Position numbers and translations under genes: made by a program. A stretch of DNA of 54,306 nt from Pseudomonadota bacterium (GTDB lineage Bacteria; Myxococcota_A; UBA796; SXON01). Below are positions 1-7,269 of the stretch, one piece after another. Positions within the stretch are counted from its first letter, which is position 1. Every line of letters starts with the position of its first letter. The stretch spans positions 1 through 54,306 of the forward strand of contig JAUXTN010000253.1 of NCBI GenBank assembly GCA_030684355.1, in the 5' to 3' direction. The notes beneath the pieces are model-generated. The model was not told the DNA's origin. It made no database searches and was given only the letters and a program-made list of their open reading frames with translations.

Positions 1-141
1 CCGAAAGCGCAGAGCCTTCTCGACCAGTACGGGGCGGACCCGAGCGTCCGGATCTTCTCGGGCGACCGCTGGTCGGCGTGGTACGCGGATCTCGTTTTCC
101 GCAACGCGAACGCGGCGGCAACAGCCGGGGGCCGTTACGCC
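1..141. repeat. Left copy of 141-bp terminal direct repeat
   Basis: These 141 bases are identical to the last 141 bases of the window (54166-54306). The reading frame of the minor head gene continues without a break from the right copy into the sequence after the left copy. The sequence therefore closes into a circle of about 54,165 bp. An overlap of exactly 141 bp equals a common largest k-mer of multi-k assemblers, so it is more likely an assembly overlap than a physical terminal repeat of the virion DNA. Confidence 0.95.
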
Positions 142-465
142 GAGATGTTCTCGCGCGAGTGGATCCGGCGCTCCCCCTACTTCCAGAACGACGCCATCAA
201 TGACGCGCGGGTTCGCCCGTCGCACCTCGCTCTCGACGGGCTGGTCTTCCGGAAGGATGACCCGGGGGCGCGGCAGTTCCTTGCTCCTTTAGGGCACGGT
301 TGCAGGTGTTTGTCACAAGAATTGTCTCAATCCGACGTGGACGACGGCGGCTACAAGGTGACCCGCGGCCGCTCCGTCGACGTGGAGCCGGACGAGGGCT
401 GGCAGGCCGACCGCGTCGCCTCGCTCGTCCCGGAAGCGCTGAAGAACCTCGGAGGGAACGCCTGA
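1..465 (+). CDS. MuF-like minor head protein, C-terminal part (gene crosses the contig ends)
   Basis: This is the last 154 codons of the gene that starts at 53788. Joined across the circle the protein has 280 residues. The C-terminal half carries the Mu gpF-type signature: an Arg-Pro-x-His start, then LDG.VF, a Asp-Pro pair, and a Pro-Leu-Gly-His-Gly-Cys-Arg-Cys segment. MuF proteins are minor capsid components bound at the portal vertex and needed for head morphogenesis. The gene follows the portal gene directly, as in Mu-like head operons. It is complete on the circle; the break is only the linear cut of the contig. Confidence 0.88.
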   Translation, partial: PKAQSLLDQYGADPSVRIFSGDRWSAWYADLVFRNANAAATAGGRYAEMFSREWIRRSPYFQNDAINDARVRPSHLALDGLVFRKDDPGARQFLAPLGHGCRCLSQELSQSDVDDGGYKVTRGRSVDVEPDEGWQADRVASLVPEALKNLGGNA

Positions 466-749
466 TGGCACGTCCGCCCCGCCCCGCCCCCGCACTCACA
501 CCGGAGCACCTCGCCCTCGTCGAGAGCCTGGAGCTCTACATCGACGACCAGATCGGGTCCGCAGGTCCGGGAGGCGGTCAGGTCGTCGTCACGCTCCCCG
601 TCGTGCCGGATGCGGACGTGGCCGCAGAGCTGCGGCGCCGCTACCTCGTCTGCGGGTGGTCGCGGGTGGTCGTCGGAGAAAAGCACGGCGAGGGAGTCAT
701 CCAGCTCGAGTCCTACGTGGACGTCTTCCTCTCACGGAGGCCTGAATGA
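465..749 (+). CDS. Small protein between MuF and head protease
   Basis: A 94-residue protein whose ATG overlaps the MuF stop by one base (TGATG), with a GGAGGG site 9 bases upstream. The first part is proline-rich; the middle reads as a compact alpha/beta domain with a glycine-rich turn and a Val/Leu beta strand. I do not recognise a family. Position between minor head protein and protease suggests a head-related role, which is inference only. An upstream in-frame start at 300 would overlap MuF by 166 bases and is not supported. Confidence 0.75.
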   Translation: MARPPRPAPALTPEHLALVESLELYIDDQIGSAGPGGGQVVVTLPVVPDADVAAELRRRYLVCGWSRVVVGEKHGEGVIQLESYVDVFLSRRPE

Positions 750-2044
750 GCTACGAAATCTTCGACCCCGTTCGGCACAAGGTGGAGCTGCGAGAGGTCG
801 GGCTCTCCACCGATCGCTCCGGGGTCCATGAGGTCAACCTGGCGAGTATCAAGGATCGGCACCCTGACGCGGAGTACCCGTGCGCGATGCGGTCCCTCAT
901 CCCCGGTGAGCACGAAATCGGCTGGGGCGACAAGCTCCGGATCGTGCCCGAGGACGTCGCGATGTGCGTCGTCAACGGGAACGCCCTGATCCAGGGCGCG
1001 TTCTTCCCGCTCCTCTTCGACCACGGCTTCACGGCGCGCGGGACCGAGAGCCCCGGCGACGTTCTCGAGTGCTACGAAGAGGGGGGCGCCTTCTGGCAGC
1101 TCTGCGACCTCGCAGACGAGGAAGCCTACAAGGGCATCTGCAAGCCCGGGAAGCGGTGGAAGAACCGCTCCCTCTCCTTCGGCGCCTGGTACGACGGAGA
1201 CGGGTTCCTCCGCCCCGTGCAGCCGAAGGAACTGTCCGTCACGAACCTGCCCCGGCTGAAGGGCCTCGGTCCCGTCGTCGAGATGTCGCACCTGCGCAAG
1301 GCGCTCGGCATCGGCTTCGGTCCCGGCCCCGCCGGTCTCGTCATCCCGATCACCCTCGCTGCCGCGCCGCCGGTCGCCCCGGAGGGGCCTCAGACCACCC
1401 CGGCCGGCAGCGGGGGATCTCTCCCTCTCTCATCCGCCTCGCCCGCGACGGCGAGCAACCGAAAGGAGGAGCACATGAAGGTGACTCCCGAAACCCTGAA
1501 GCTCCTCGGTCTCGCGGAGAACGCGAGCGAGGACGAATTCAACGCCGCTGTCGCGGCCAAGCTGGCGCCCAAGCCGGACGCACCCGCCACGAAGGCGGAG
1601 CCGGAGACCCCGGCCCCCGCACTGGCGCTCTCCGATGTCCAGAAGATGATCGACGAGGCGACGGCGCGGAACTTCGCGGCGATGGCCGAGCAGAGCGCGA
1701 AGGCTCAGGTCGAAACGACCCTGGCCGCCGCGAAGAAGGCCCGGGTCGACACGGTCCTCTCCAAGGCCGTGAGCCTCGGCCGGATGACCAAGGCCGACGT
1801 GGAGCTCTACCGCCCCGCGGTCGAGGCCAACCCGGACGGCTTCGAGGCCCGCCTCTCCACCATGCCGAAGGTGGCCCCGGTCGACACGATCTTCGAGAAG
1901 GGCGACGACGGCGGAAAGCTCTCCGGCGGCTCGCCGCAGGAGGCCAAGACCGAGACCCTCACCTACGCCTCGCAGTACGCGCGGCTCCACAACATCGGCA
2001 TCCCCGAGGCCCAGCGTCGGATCGCTGCGGCCGGCGCGAACTAA
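746..2044 (+). CDS. Head maturation protease with C-terminal scaffold domain (Mu I/Z-like)
   Basis: A 432-residue protein starting by ATGA overlap with the previous gene. Residues about 1-200 are a compact domain compatible with a prohead protease. Then follows a Pro/Ser/Thr-rich linker (about 205-240) and an Ala/Lys/Glu-rich, mostly helical C-terminal part (244-432), typical of an assembly scaffold. In phage Mu, gene I encodes the protease and an internal in-frame start gives the scaffold Z. The same arrangement is visible here (internal start at 1475). It stands directly before the decoration and capsid genes. The protease call rests on order and architecture; I cannot assign catalytic residues by eye. 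Confidence 0.72.
   Translation: MSYEIFDPVRHKVELREVGLSTDRSGVHEVNLASIKDRHPDAEYPCAMRSLIPGEHEIGWGDKLRIVPEDVAMCVVNGNALIQGAFFPLLFDHGFTARGTESPGDVLECYEEGGAFWQLCDLADEEAYKGICKPGKRWKNRSLSFGAWYDGDGFLRPVQPKELSVTNLPRLKGLGPVVEMSHLRKALGIGFGPGPAGLVIPITLAAAPPVAPEGPQTTPAGSGGSLPLSSASPATASNRKEEHMKVTPETLKLLGLAENASEDEFNAAVAAKLAPKPDAPATKAEPETPAPALALSDVQKMIDEATARNFAAMAEQSAKAQVETTLAAAKKARVDTVLSKAVSLGRMTKADVELYRPAVEANPDGFEARLSTMPKVAPVDTIFEKGDDGGKLSGGSPQEAKTETLTYASQYARLHNIGIPEAQRRIAAAGAN
1475..2044 (+). CDS. Internal in-frame scaffold protein (Mu gpZ-like)
   Basis: Codon 244 of the protease gene is an ATG preceded by AAAGGAGGAGCAC, the strongest type of ribosome binding site in this genome, with ideal spacing. Initiation here would give a separate 189-residue protein consisting only of the helical, charged scaffold part. 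Mu makes its scaffold Z exactly this way from within gene I. A perfect internal site inside a coding region is unlikely to be neutral. Expression as a separate product is inferred. Confidence 0.7.
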   Translation: MKVTPETLKLLGLAENASEDEFNAAVAAKLAPKPDAPATKAEPETPAPALALSDVQKMIDEATARNFAAMAEQSAKAQVETTLAAAKKARVDTVLSKAVSLGRMTKADVELYRPAVEANPDGFEARLSTMPKVAPVDTIFEKGDDGGKLSGGSPQEAKTETLTYASQYARLHNIGIPEAQRRIAAAGAN

Positions 2045-2056
2045 GGAGGCGCCACC

Positions 2057-2413
2057 ATGCAGCTCAACGACGCAACCAGGGGGCAGGCGTACTCCGCCGT
2101 GGCCCTCCTCAAGTACCGGGCGGTCAAGTTCGACACGTCCGGGACCCTCGTCTACGCGGGTGCGGGCGACCGCGCCGTCGGGATGACGATGGAGGACTAC
2201 CCGACGGTCGGGACCCTCGTCACCTACTACCGGATGGTGGGGGGCTGGCTCCACACCGTCTCCGGCTCCGTCGCGGTTGGCGATTACGCCAAGATCGGGG
2301 CCGACGGCGTCGTCGTCGTCGAGGCCTCCAACACGACCCCGACCGCGTTCACCATCGGGCAGATCCGCGTCGCACGCGCGACCGGCCTGCCTGTCGAAGT
2401 GGAGAAGGTCTGA
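2057..2413 (+). CDS. Capsid decoration protein (probable)
   Basis: A 118-residue, beta-rich, glycine/valine/threonine-rich protein with an AAGGAGGC site 7 bases before its ATG. The pattern of an N-terminal short strand, a 'GxLVYAGAGD' turn and repeated short hydrophobic strands resembles small capsid cement proteins (DUF2190-like). Its place between protease/scaffold and major capsid gene is the usual place for such proteins in phages with Mu-like or lambda-like heads. The family assignment is by eye. Confidence 0.6.
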   Translation: MQLNDATRGQAYSAVALLKYRAVKFDTSGTLVYAGAGDRAVGMTMEDYPTVGTLVTYYRMVGGWLHTVSGSVAVGDYAKIGADGVVVVEASNTTPTAFTIGQIRVARATGLPVEVEKV

Positions 2414-2415
2414 AC

Positions 2416-3546
2416 ATGAGCGCTCTCCCGACTCTCACCGAGCTCCAGGAGGCCCGCGTCGGCTGGCGCTACCTCCACCTCTCCGACCACCCGAACTTCG
2501 TCCCGGTCGACCCGGACCGGGTCCGGCACGTCCAGAAGGCTCTCGCCGACGGCAAGATCCCGTCGAGCGTCATCCCGACCGACGTTCAGCTCGCAGCCGT
2601 CGGCTCCTACCTGCCCCCGCAGAAGGAGATCGCGCCCCTCGCCCTCGGGTACGTCCAGGGCGTCCCGATCGGCTCCCTCGTCATCCCCGAGTTCACGTCG
2701 CTCAAGCGCAAGGCCGCGATCCCGTCCTTCGGGGCGGAGAAGTTCGCCGTGAACGACAAGCCCATCGGCACGGGCGGCTCGGTCGACGATGTCGACACGT
2801 CGATCAGCTGGCTCGAGACGGCCATCGAGGCCTACGGTGGGAAGACGTACGTCGACGACGACGAGCGCGACGAAGCCGCCGGCAACCTCCCGCCCGGAAT
2901 CTCCGTCGAGGGCGTCAAGCTCGACCGGCTCGTGACGAGCTACGACACCCTCAAGGAGAAGCACCAGGCCACGTTCGCCCGGAACACGGCGAACTATGCC
3001 ACCTCCCCCTCCAACTTCTTCGACACGCTCGCCGCGACGACGCAGTGGACCCACGCCGACTCGACGCCCGTCACCGATTGGGCGCGCGCCCGCCGGAAGA
3101 TCCAGAAGTACGGGCTGACCGACGTGGATCTCGGCTGGCTCTCGGGCGACGCCGCGACCGCCCTGCGGATGAACCCGCAGATCCTCGCCGCCGTGAAGTG
3201 GACCGGCGAGAAGCCCGGGAACATGGTCCCGATCGACTTCCTCGTGGCGCTCTTCGGCATGAACCTCGCCGTGGCCTCCATGGTCGCGTCGGCCTACCCC
3301 GGCGAGACCCCCTCCGAGCTCTGGGGCCAGGACGCCGGCATGGTCGCGACGGGTCGCGGTCAGGTCCTCGGGCGCCGGTTCGCCGCCACCGCCACGCACG
3401 CCAAGTACCCCTACGAGTCCGTCGAGCGCGATGGCGACAGGGGCGGACGCGGATCCGACCGTATTCGGCACTCCGATGCGTGGGGCCTGAAGTCCCTCGC
3501 GACGAACGCCGGATACCTCTTCATCAACGCGGCGGAAGCCTACTGA
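2416..3546 (+). CDS. Major capsid protein
   Basis: A 376-residue protein starting two bases after the decoration gene. The size, the position after protease/scaffold and decoration genes, and the long helix with charged residues (about 170-200) agree with an HK97-fold capsid subunit. The C-terminus contains an Arg-x-x-x-Ser-Asp-Ala-Trp-Gly-x-Lys segment followed by a hydrophobic 'AGYLF' strand, a pattern familiar from capsid families of this kind. A strong hairpin lies 8 bases after the stop. The gene may use an upstream in-frame stretch back to 964, but that is a shadow of the protease gene and is rejected. Confidence 0.82.
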   Translation: MSALPTLTELQEARVGWRYLHLSDHPNFVPVDPDRVRHVQKALADGKIPSSVIPTDVQLAAVGSYLPPQKEIAPLALGYVQGVPIGSLVIPEFTSLKRKAAIPSFGAEKFAVNDKPIGTGGSVDDVDTSISWLETAIEAYGGKTYVDDDERDEAAGNLPPGISVEGVKLDRLVTSYDTLKEKHQATFARNTANYATSPSNFFDTLAATTQWTHADSTPVTDWARARRKIQKYGLTDVDLGWLSGDAATALRMNPQILAAVKWTGEKPGNMVPIDFLVALFGMNLAVASMVASAYPGETPSELWGQDAGMVATGRGQVLGRRFAATATHAKYPYESVERDGDRGGRGSDRIRHSDAWGLKSLATNAGYLFINAAEAY

Positions 3547-3554
3547 TCCTGACC

Positions 3555-3584
3555 GAGGGGGAGGGGCTCCGGCCCCTTCCCCTC
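3555..3584 (+). terminator. Strong stem-loop after the major capsid gene
   Basis: A 13-bp stem (3555-3567 with 3572-3584, one G-U pair) closes a UCCG tetraloop. It begins 8 bases after the capsid stop codon. There is no T-run, so it is not a classical rho-independent terminator. It is better explained as an mRNA 3' end protector or partial attenuator that keeps capsid mRNA more abundant than that of downstream genes. Confidence 0.6.
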
Positions 3585-3599
3585 CATGAGGGCAAGAGC

Positions 3600-3836
3600 A
3601 TGAACGTCATCGTCAAGTCCCCCATCCGCATCTCCGCGACCGAGCAGCTGGCCGTCGGCGCGGTTGTCTCGGCCGACGTCTTCGGGAAGTCTCTCGAGTA
3701 CCTCATCGAGCGCGAGATCGTCGCGACGATCCCCGAGAAGGTCGGGGAGAAGCTCCTCGCGAAGGCGCACCAGCCGATCGAGGAGCCCCCGGATCCGCAG
3801 CCCCCCGTGGACCCGCACGTCAGGAAGAAGTTCTGA
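3600..3836 (+). CDS. Small head-associated protein
   Basis: A 78-residue protein beginning 53 bases after the capsid gene. It has an N-terminal beta-rich half, an Ile/Glu-rich helix, and a proline-rich, basic C-terminal tail ending in Lys-Lys-Phe. I do not recognise the family. Small proteins at this position are often decoration or head-tail joining proteins, which is only an inference from gene order. Confidence 0.6.
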   Translation: MNVIVKSPIRISATEQLAVGAVVSADVFGKSLEYLIEREIVATIPEKVGEKLLAKAHQPIEEPPDPQPPVDPHVRKKF

Positions 3837-3837
3837 C

Positions 3838-4041
3838 GTGAAGACCTATCGCGTCACCAAGCCCTTCCACATGGCGGGCCTGGACTACGGCCCCGGCAAG
3901 ATCGAGACCGTCACCGAGGCCGAGCTCGGCCCGTACGCGAAGGATCTCGCCGCGTGCCTCGCCGAGAGCACGACCCCTCCGCCCGTTCCGAAGCCTGCGG
4001 CCTTCGTGCCGCCCAAGCCGGCCCCCGAGCCGGAACCGTAA
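3838..4041 (+). CDS. Small protein with proline-rich tail
   Basis: A 67-residue protein with a GTG start one base after the previous stop. Its N-terminal 40 residues look like a short beta-rich domain opening with a Lys-Thr-Tyr-Arg-Val strand; the last 25 residues are almost all proline, alanine and glutamate. The first gene of the pair (3600) ends similarly in a proline-rich tail, so the two may be related in role. An alternative ATG at 3871 would remove the first strand. Function unknown. Confidence 0.55.
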   Translation: MKTYRVTKPFHMAGLDYGPGKIETVTEAELGPYAKDLAACLAESTTPPPVPKPAAFVPPKPAPEPEP

Positions 4042-4049
4042 GGAGCCCC

Positions 4050-4850
4050 ATGAAGAAGACCCTCTCCCTCGCCGTCCTCCTCGCGGTGTTCCTCACCGCG
4101 GGGGTGGCGACGGCGCAGACCACCGTGCTGAACGCCGTCACGACGACGACTACCAGCTCCTCCTACTCCTTCGCAAACAGCGCGGGCGTCCAGGCCCACG
4201 TCTACTCGGCGGCGGGGTCGTCCGCATCCATCGTCCTCCGCGGCGGGATGACCTCGACCGGCCCGTGGAACACGCTGGCGACGATCTCGAACCCGAGCGC
4301 TACCGGCGAGTGCTACCAGGGGACGGCCTATCCGTGGATCAGCGCCGTCGACACGCATTCGAGCGGCACCGTTACCGTCAAGGCCAGGTCGCTCTCGACG
4401 AATCCGGGCGCGTGGGCCCCGTGTGTCGTGGCGCAGACCTCCACCGCACCGGTCTTCGGGGTCATCAAGTACAGCATCACGAACGCGGCCGTCGTCGCCC
4501 TTGGGGCGGCCCTGACTGGCGACATCACCATCGGGACGCTCCCGGCCAAGTCGCGCGTGCTCATGACCTACGTCGACGTGACGAGCGCCGAGACCAGCGC
4601 GAACGCCCTCACGGTCTCGCTGGGGACCGTGGCGACCGGGTACGTCGATTGGGTCGTCGCATCGGACGCGAAGACGGCGGCGGTCTACGGCGACATTGTG
4701 GCCGAGCGGGGGGCCACGAACATCGACGGCCAGCTCTACTACGCCGCTGCGACCACGATCAAGTCTCACTTCGTCAAGACGACCACGAACCTCTCGACCG
4801 CAACGGCTTTCGCGGCGGACGTCTACGTCGCTTACCAGACCCTGCCCTAA
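4050..4850 (+). CDS. Secreted beta-rich protein, Sec signal peptide
   Basis: A 266-residue protein that opens with a textbook Sec signal peptide: Met-Lys-Lys-Thr, a 15-residue Leu/Val/Ala core, and an Ala-Thr-Ala signal peptidase site before Gln24. The mature part is Ser/Thr/Ala-rich with alternating hydrophobic residues, typical of beta-sandwich proteins. It holds two cysteines (near 91 and 128) that could pair outside the cytoplasm. The GGAGC site lies 4 bases before ATG. It is the first of three consecutive genes with export signals. Function is not known; no match by eye to a named family. Confidence 0.7.
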   Translation: MKKTLSLAVLLAVFLTAGVATAQTTVLNAVTTTTTSSSYSFANSAGVQAHVYSAAGSSASIVLRGGMTSTGPWNTLATISNPSATGECYQGTAYPWISAVDTHSSGTVTVKARSLSTNPGAWAPCVVAQTSTAPVFGVIKYSITNAAVVALGAALTGDITIGTLPAKSRVLMTYVDVTSAETSANALTVSLGTVATGYVDWVVASDAKTAAVYGDIVAERGATNIDGQLYYAAATTIKSHFVKTTTNLSTATAFAADVYVAYQTLP

Positions 4851-4859
4851 AGGACTGAC

Positions 4860-5246
4860 ATGAAGCGGCGCCTGATCCTCGCGCTCGTTCTCGCGGTGAC
4901 CGTCGCGGTGACGGGCGCCGCTTCTGCCGATCCCCCGAAGGTCTTCATTACGGCATCGGCCGTCGTCGGCGCCACGACCGCAGTCGATTCCGGCGGGGCG
5001 TCCTTCGTCTCCTGCCATTGCTGGCGGGCAGACGCAGCCGCCGTCTCGACGTCGCTGGCCTACCTCCAGGGCTCGCTTGACAAGGTGCACTGGTACAGGA
5101 TGGCGACCTTCACGAACGTCACCGGAATGGACGCGACCTATGCGGACGGTGGCGACGCCGTGACCGTGGTGAGCTATCCGTTCATGCGCCTCTACCTCGT
5201 GTCGGCCTCCGTCGGGACGCTGTCCTGCACGTGGATGAAACGATGA
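4860..5246 (+). CDS. Small secreted protein, Sec signal peptide, cysteine-containing
   Basis: A 128-residue protein with a signal peptide (Met-Lys-Arg-Arg, Leu/Val/Ala core, Ala-Ser-Ala before Asp24). The mature part of about 105 residues is beta-rich and contains Cys-His-Cys and a late Cys near the C-terminus, compatible with a disulphide. The fold pattern (short strands, a 'GSLDKVHWY' segment) resembles the first gene of this trio in the phrase 'a small change around a mean', but no clear homology is seen. The stop codon overlaps the start of the next gene. Confidence 0.65.
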   Translation: MKRRLILALVLAVTVAVTGAASADPPKVFITASAVVGATTAVDSGGASFVSCHCWRADAAAVSTSLAYLQGSLDKVHWYRMATFTNVTGMDATYADGGDAVTVVSYPFMRLYLVSASVGTLSCTWMKR

Positions 5247-7222
5247 AGCGGCTCCTCGCGGCACTCCTTCTCGCAACTTGCCCGGCGCTGGGGCAGACCG
5301 TCGAGACGCGGCGTGTGGATGCCGAGACGCGGCGCGTGGATGGCTCTTCGTGGGCCTACTCCGCCCTCCCCGCCCCCACCGGCTGCCTCTCCACCAACGT
5401 CCCGTTCTTCGGCTCGGACCTGAAGCTCGGGTGCGCGACGGGGCTGACATACACGAGCGAGACGGGGACGCTGGCTGCAACGCGAGTGACAGAGCCTGCC
5501 AACGGAAGCACCCGGCAGTCCGCTCTCGGCACGTCGGCGCACCCTGGCAATTCGCTCTCACGTGCCGACGCCTGGGCTGTCTATGACGCGGGCGCGACCT
5601 CGGGCCTGACGGCGAAACGCTTCTGGGGCGCGATCTTCGATGGCCGGTATGTCTACTACGTTCCCGGCGGCGTGTCCGGCCTGGCGAGCGCAAGCGGCGT
5701 CGTGCTCAGGTACGACACCACGGCAGGGTTCACGGACCCAACGGCTTGGGTCGCCTACAACGCTGCGGCGACCGGCGGCCTGAATACCACGGGTTATCGA
5801 GGCGGCACCTACGACGGGAGGTATCTCTACCTCTCGCCGGACAAGGACACGACGGACGCGGCCCACGGGCGAGTGCTCCGTTACGACACGCGGGCACCAT
5901 TCACGACGGTGGCATCGTGGTCCGTCTACGACGCGAGCGGCACCGGCTCACTCGATTGCCGGGGGTACAGCGGTGCGCTCTACGACGGGACGCGGTACGT
6001 CTACTTCGCGCCGTTCCGCACGTCAACAGACCTCGCTGATTATCACGGCAGGGTTCTCCGCTACGACACGACCGGCTCATTCACGGCATCCGGATCGTGG
6101 TCTGTCTACGACGCCGCTGCGGAGCATGGTAGTGGGGCGAGGGGGTACAAGGGGATCGTCTCAGACGGAAGATTCCTGTACTTCGCGCCCAACAACAACA
6201 ACGGGGCCGGCCAGTACACCATCGTCCTGCGCTACGACATGACGGCGAGCTTCTCGGCGACCGGGTCGTGGGATGCGATAGACGCGCAGAGCGTGGACGG
6301 GCTCGACACGGAGGGCTATTCCGGCGCCGTGTTCGATGGCCGCTACGTCACGTTCGTCCCGATCGGTAACTCCTCGACGATGCACGGGCGCGTCCTTCGC
6401 TACGACACCCGGATGCCGTTCCTGTCGCTCACAAGCTGGAGCGCTTACGACGCTGGCGGGGCCGGGTCGCGTGGGTTCGTCGGCGCCGTGTTCGATGGTC
6501 GCTACATCAACTTCTCGCCCTACTTCCAGGGCGTCGAGGGTGGGGGCGGAACGTACTCCGGATTGATGGGCCGCTACGACACAGAGCGACCGTTCAAACA
6601 GGCGGCGTCCTGGGAGAGCTACGACGGCTCGGCCATCGGCGGCCTGACGACTGTCGGCTATGCAGGCGGCGCATTCGACGGCCGGTATTGGTACCTCGCG
6701 CCGTACTACGACGGGACGGCCGTGAGCGGCAAAGCGCTGCGCTTCGACACGGGTGCGCCGTCTCCGGCCCGCACGGCTCAGGGATCGCGAGGGATCGGCT
6801 ACCGCCAGGAGATCCCGTTTGACAAGATCCTGACGGACAACGTCGCGACCACCGTTTTCGAGGTCGCGCTCGCGGCCGGCGACATGATCGGCTCGGGCGG
6901 TCTCTATAGCGGAACGATCATCGTCACGGCGACCGAGGGAACGAACGTCCAGGCCGGAATCGACGCGATCCGCTGGACGGCGGTCTCGACGGCAGCCGCA
7001 GCCCAGACGTGCGCGGTCGCCAACGTCACGACGGCCGGCGGCGCCCTCAGCGCCCCGAGTAACTCCACGGGAACGCTCGGCTCCTACGGCTGGTCGTGTG
7101 ACATCGGGACGGCCGGCAAGGTGATCCTGTCGTATCGCGTGGACTCGTCCCTCACCGCACCCGTGGTGAGGATCCGCGGCGTCATCACCGTCGAGTCGCT
7201 CAACGTGGTAACGCTCCTGTGA
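5243..7222 (+). CDS. Secreted seven-bladed beta-propeller protein
   Basis: A 659-residue protein. The ATG at 5243 overlaps the preceding stop and gives a signal peptide (Met-Lys-Arg-Leu-Leu, Ala/Leu core, cut near Gly-Gln18). Residues about 110-510 hold seven repeats of some 50-55 residues. Each has the signature Gly-x-x-(F/Y)-Asp-Gly-Arg-Tyr-x-x-x-x-(A/S/V)-Pro, then a Leu-Arg-Tyr-Asp-Thr strand, then Ser-Trp-x-x-Tyr-Asp. An extra 'AWxxYD' strand precedes the first repeat, as expected if the ring closes by strand exchange. A C-terminal domain of about 150 residues is beta-rich. A propeller exported from the cell or displayed on the virion is a candidate receptor-, glycan- or surface-binding protein. 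Confidence 0.78.
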   Translation: MKRLLAALLLATCPALGQTVETRRVDAETRRVDGSSWAYSALPAPTGCLSTNVPFFGSDLKLGCATGLTYTSETGTLAATRVTEPANGSTRQSALGTSAHPGNSLSRADAWAVYDAGATSGLTAKRFWGAIFDGRYVYYVPGGVSGLASASGVVLRYDTTAGFTDPTAWVAYNAAATGGLNTTGYRGGTYDGRYLYLSPDKDTTDAAHGRVLRYDTRAPFTTVASWSVYDASGTGSLDCRGYSGALYDGTRYVYFAPFRTSTDLADYHGRVLRYDTTGSFTASGSWSVYDAAAEHGSGARGYKGIVSDGRFLYFAPNNNNGAGQYTIVLRYDMTASFSATGSWDAIDAQSVDGLDTEGYSGAVFDGRYVTFVPIGNSSTMHGRVLRYDTRMPFLSLTSWSAYDAGGAGSRGFVGAVFDGRYINFSPYFQGVEGGGGTYSGLMGRYDTERPFKQAASWESYDGSAIGGLTTVGYAGGAFDGRYWYLAPYYDGTAVSGKALRFDTGAPSPARTAQGSRGIGYRQEIPFDKILTDNVATTVFEVALAAGDMIGSGGLYSGTIIVTATEGTNVQAGIDAIRWTAVSTAAAAQTCAVANVTTAGGALSAPSNSTGTLGSYGWSCDIGTAGKVILSYRVDSSLTAPVVRIRGVITVESLNVVTLL

Positions 7223-7269
7223 CCACCTACCCCGCCGCCGCGTGCGGCAACTGAAGGAGAGGAGAGCCA

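Noticed and set aside
1..141. Direct terminal repeat as physical ends of the virion DNA
   Set aside because: The repeat lies in the middle of a gene and its length equals a usual assembly k-mer, so circular overlap is the simpler reading.
964..2415. Upstream extension of the major capsid frame
   Set aside because: The frame is open across the protease and decoration genes but its product is Arg-rich shadow sequence. The capsid ATG at 2416 follows the previous stop directly.
3885..5693. A 602-codon open frame on the minus strand
   Set aside because: It is the antisense of four overlapping rightward genes with signal peptides and ribosome sites. The product is Arg/Gly/Pro-rich, typical of shadow frames in high-GC DNA.
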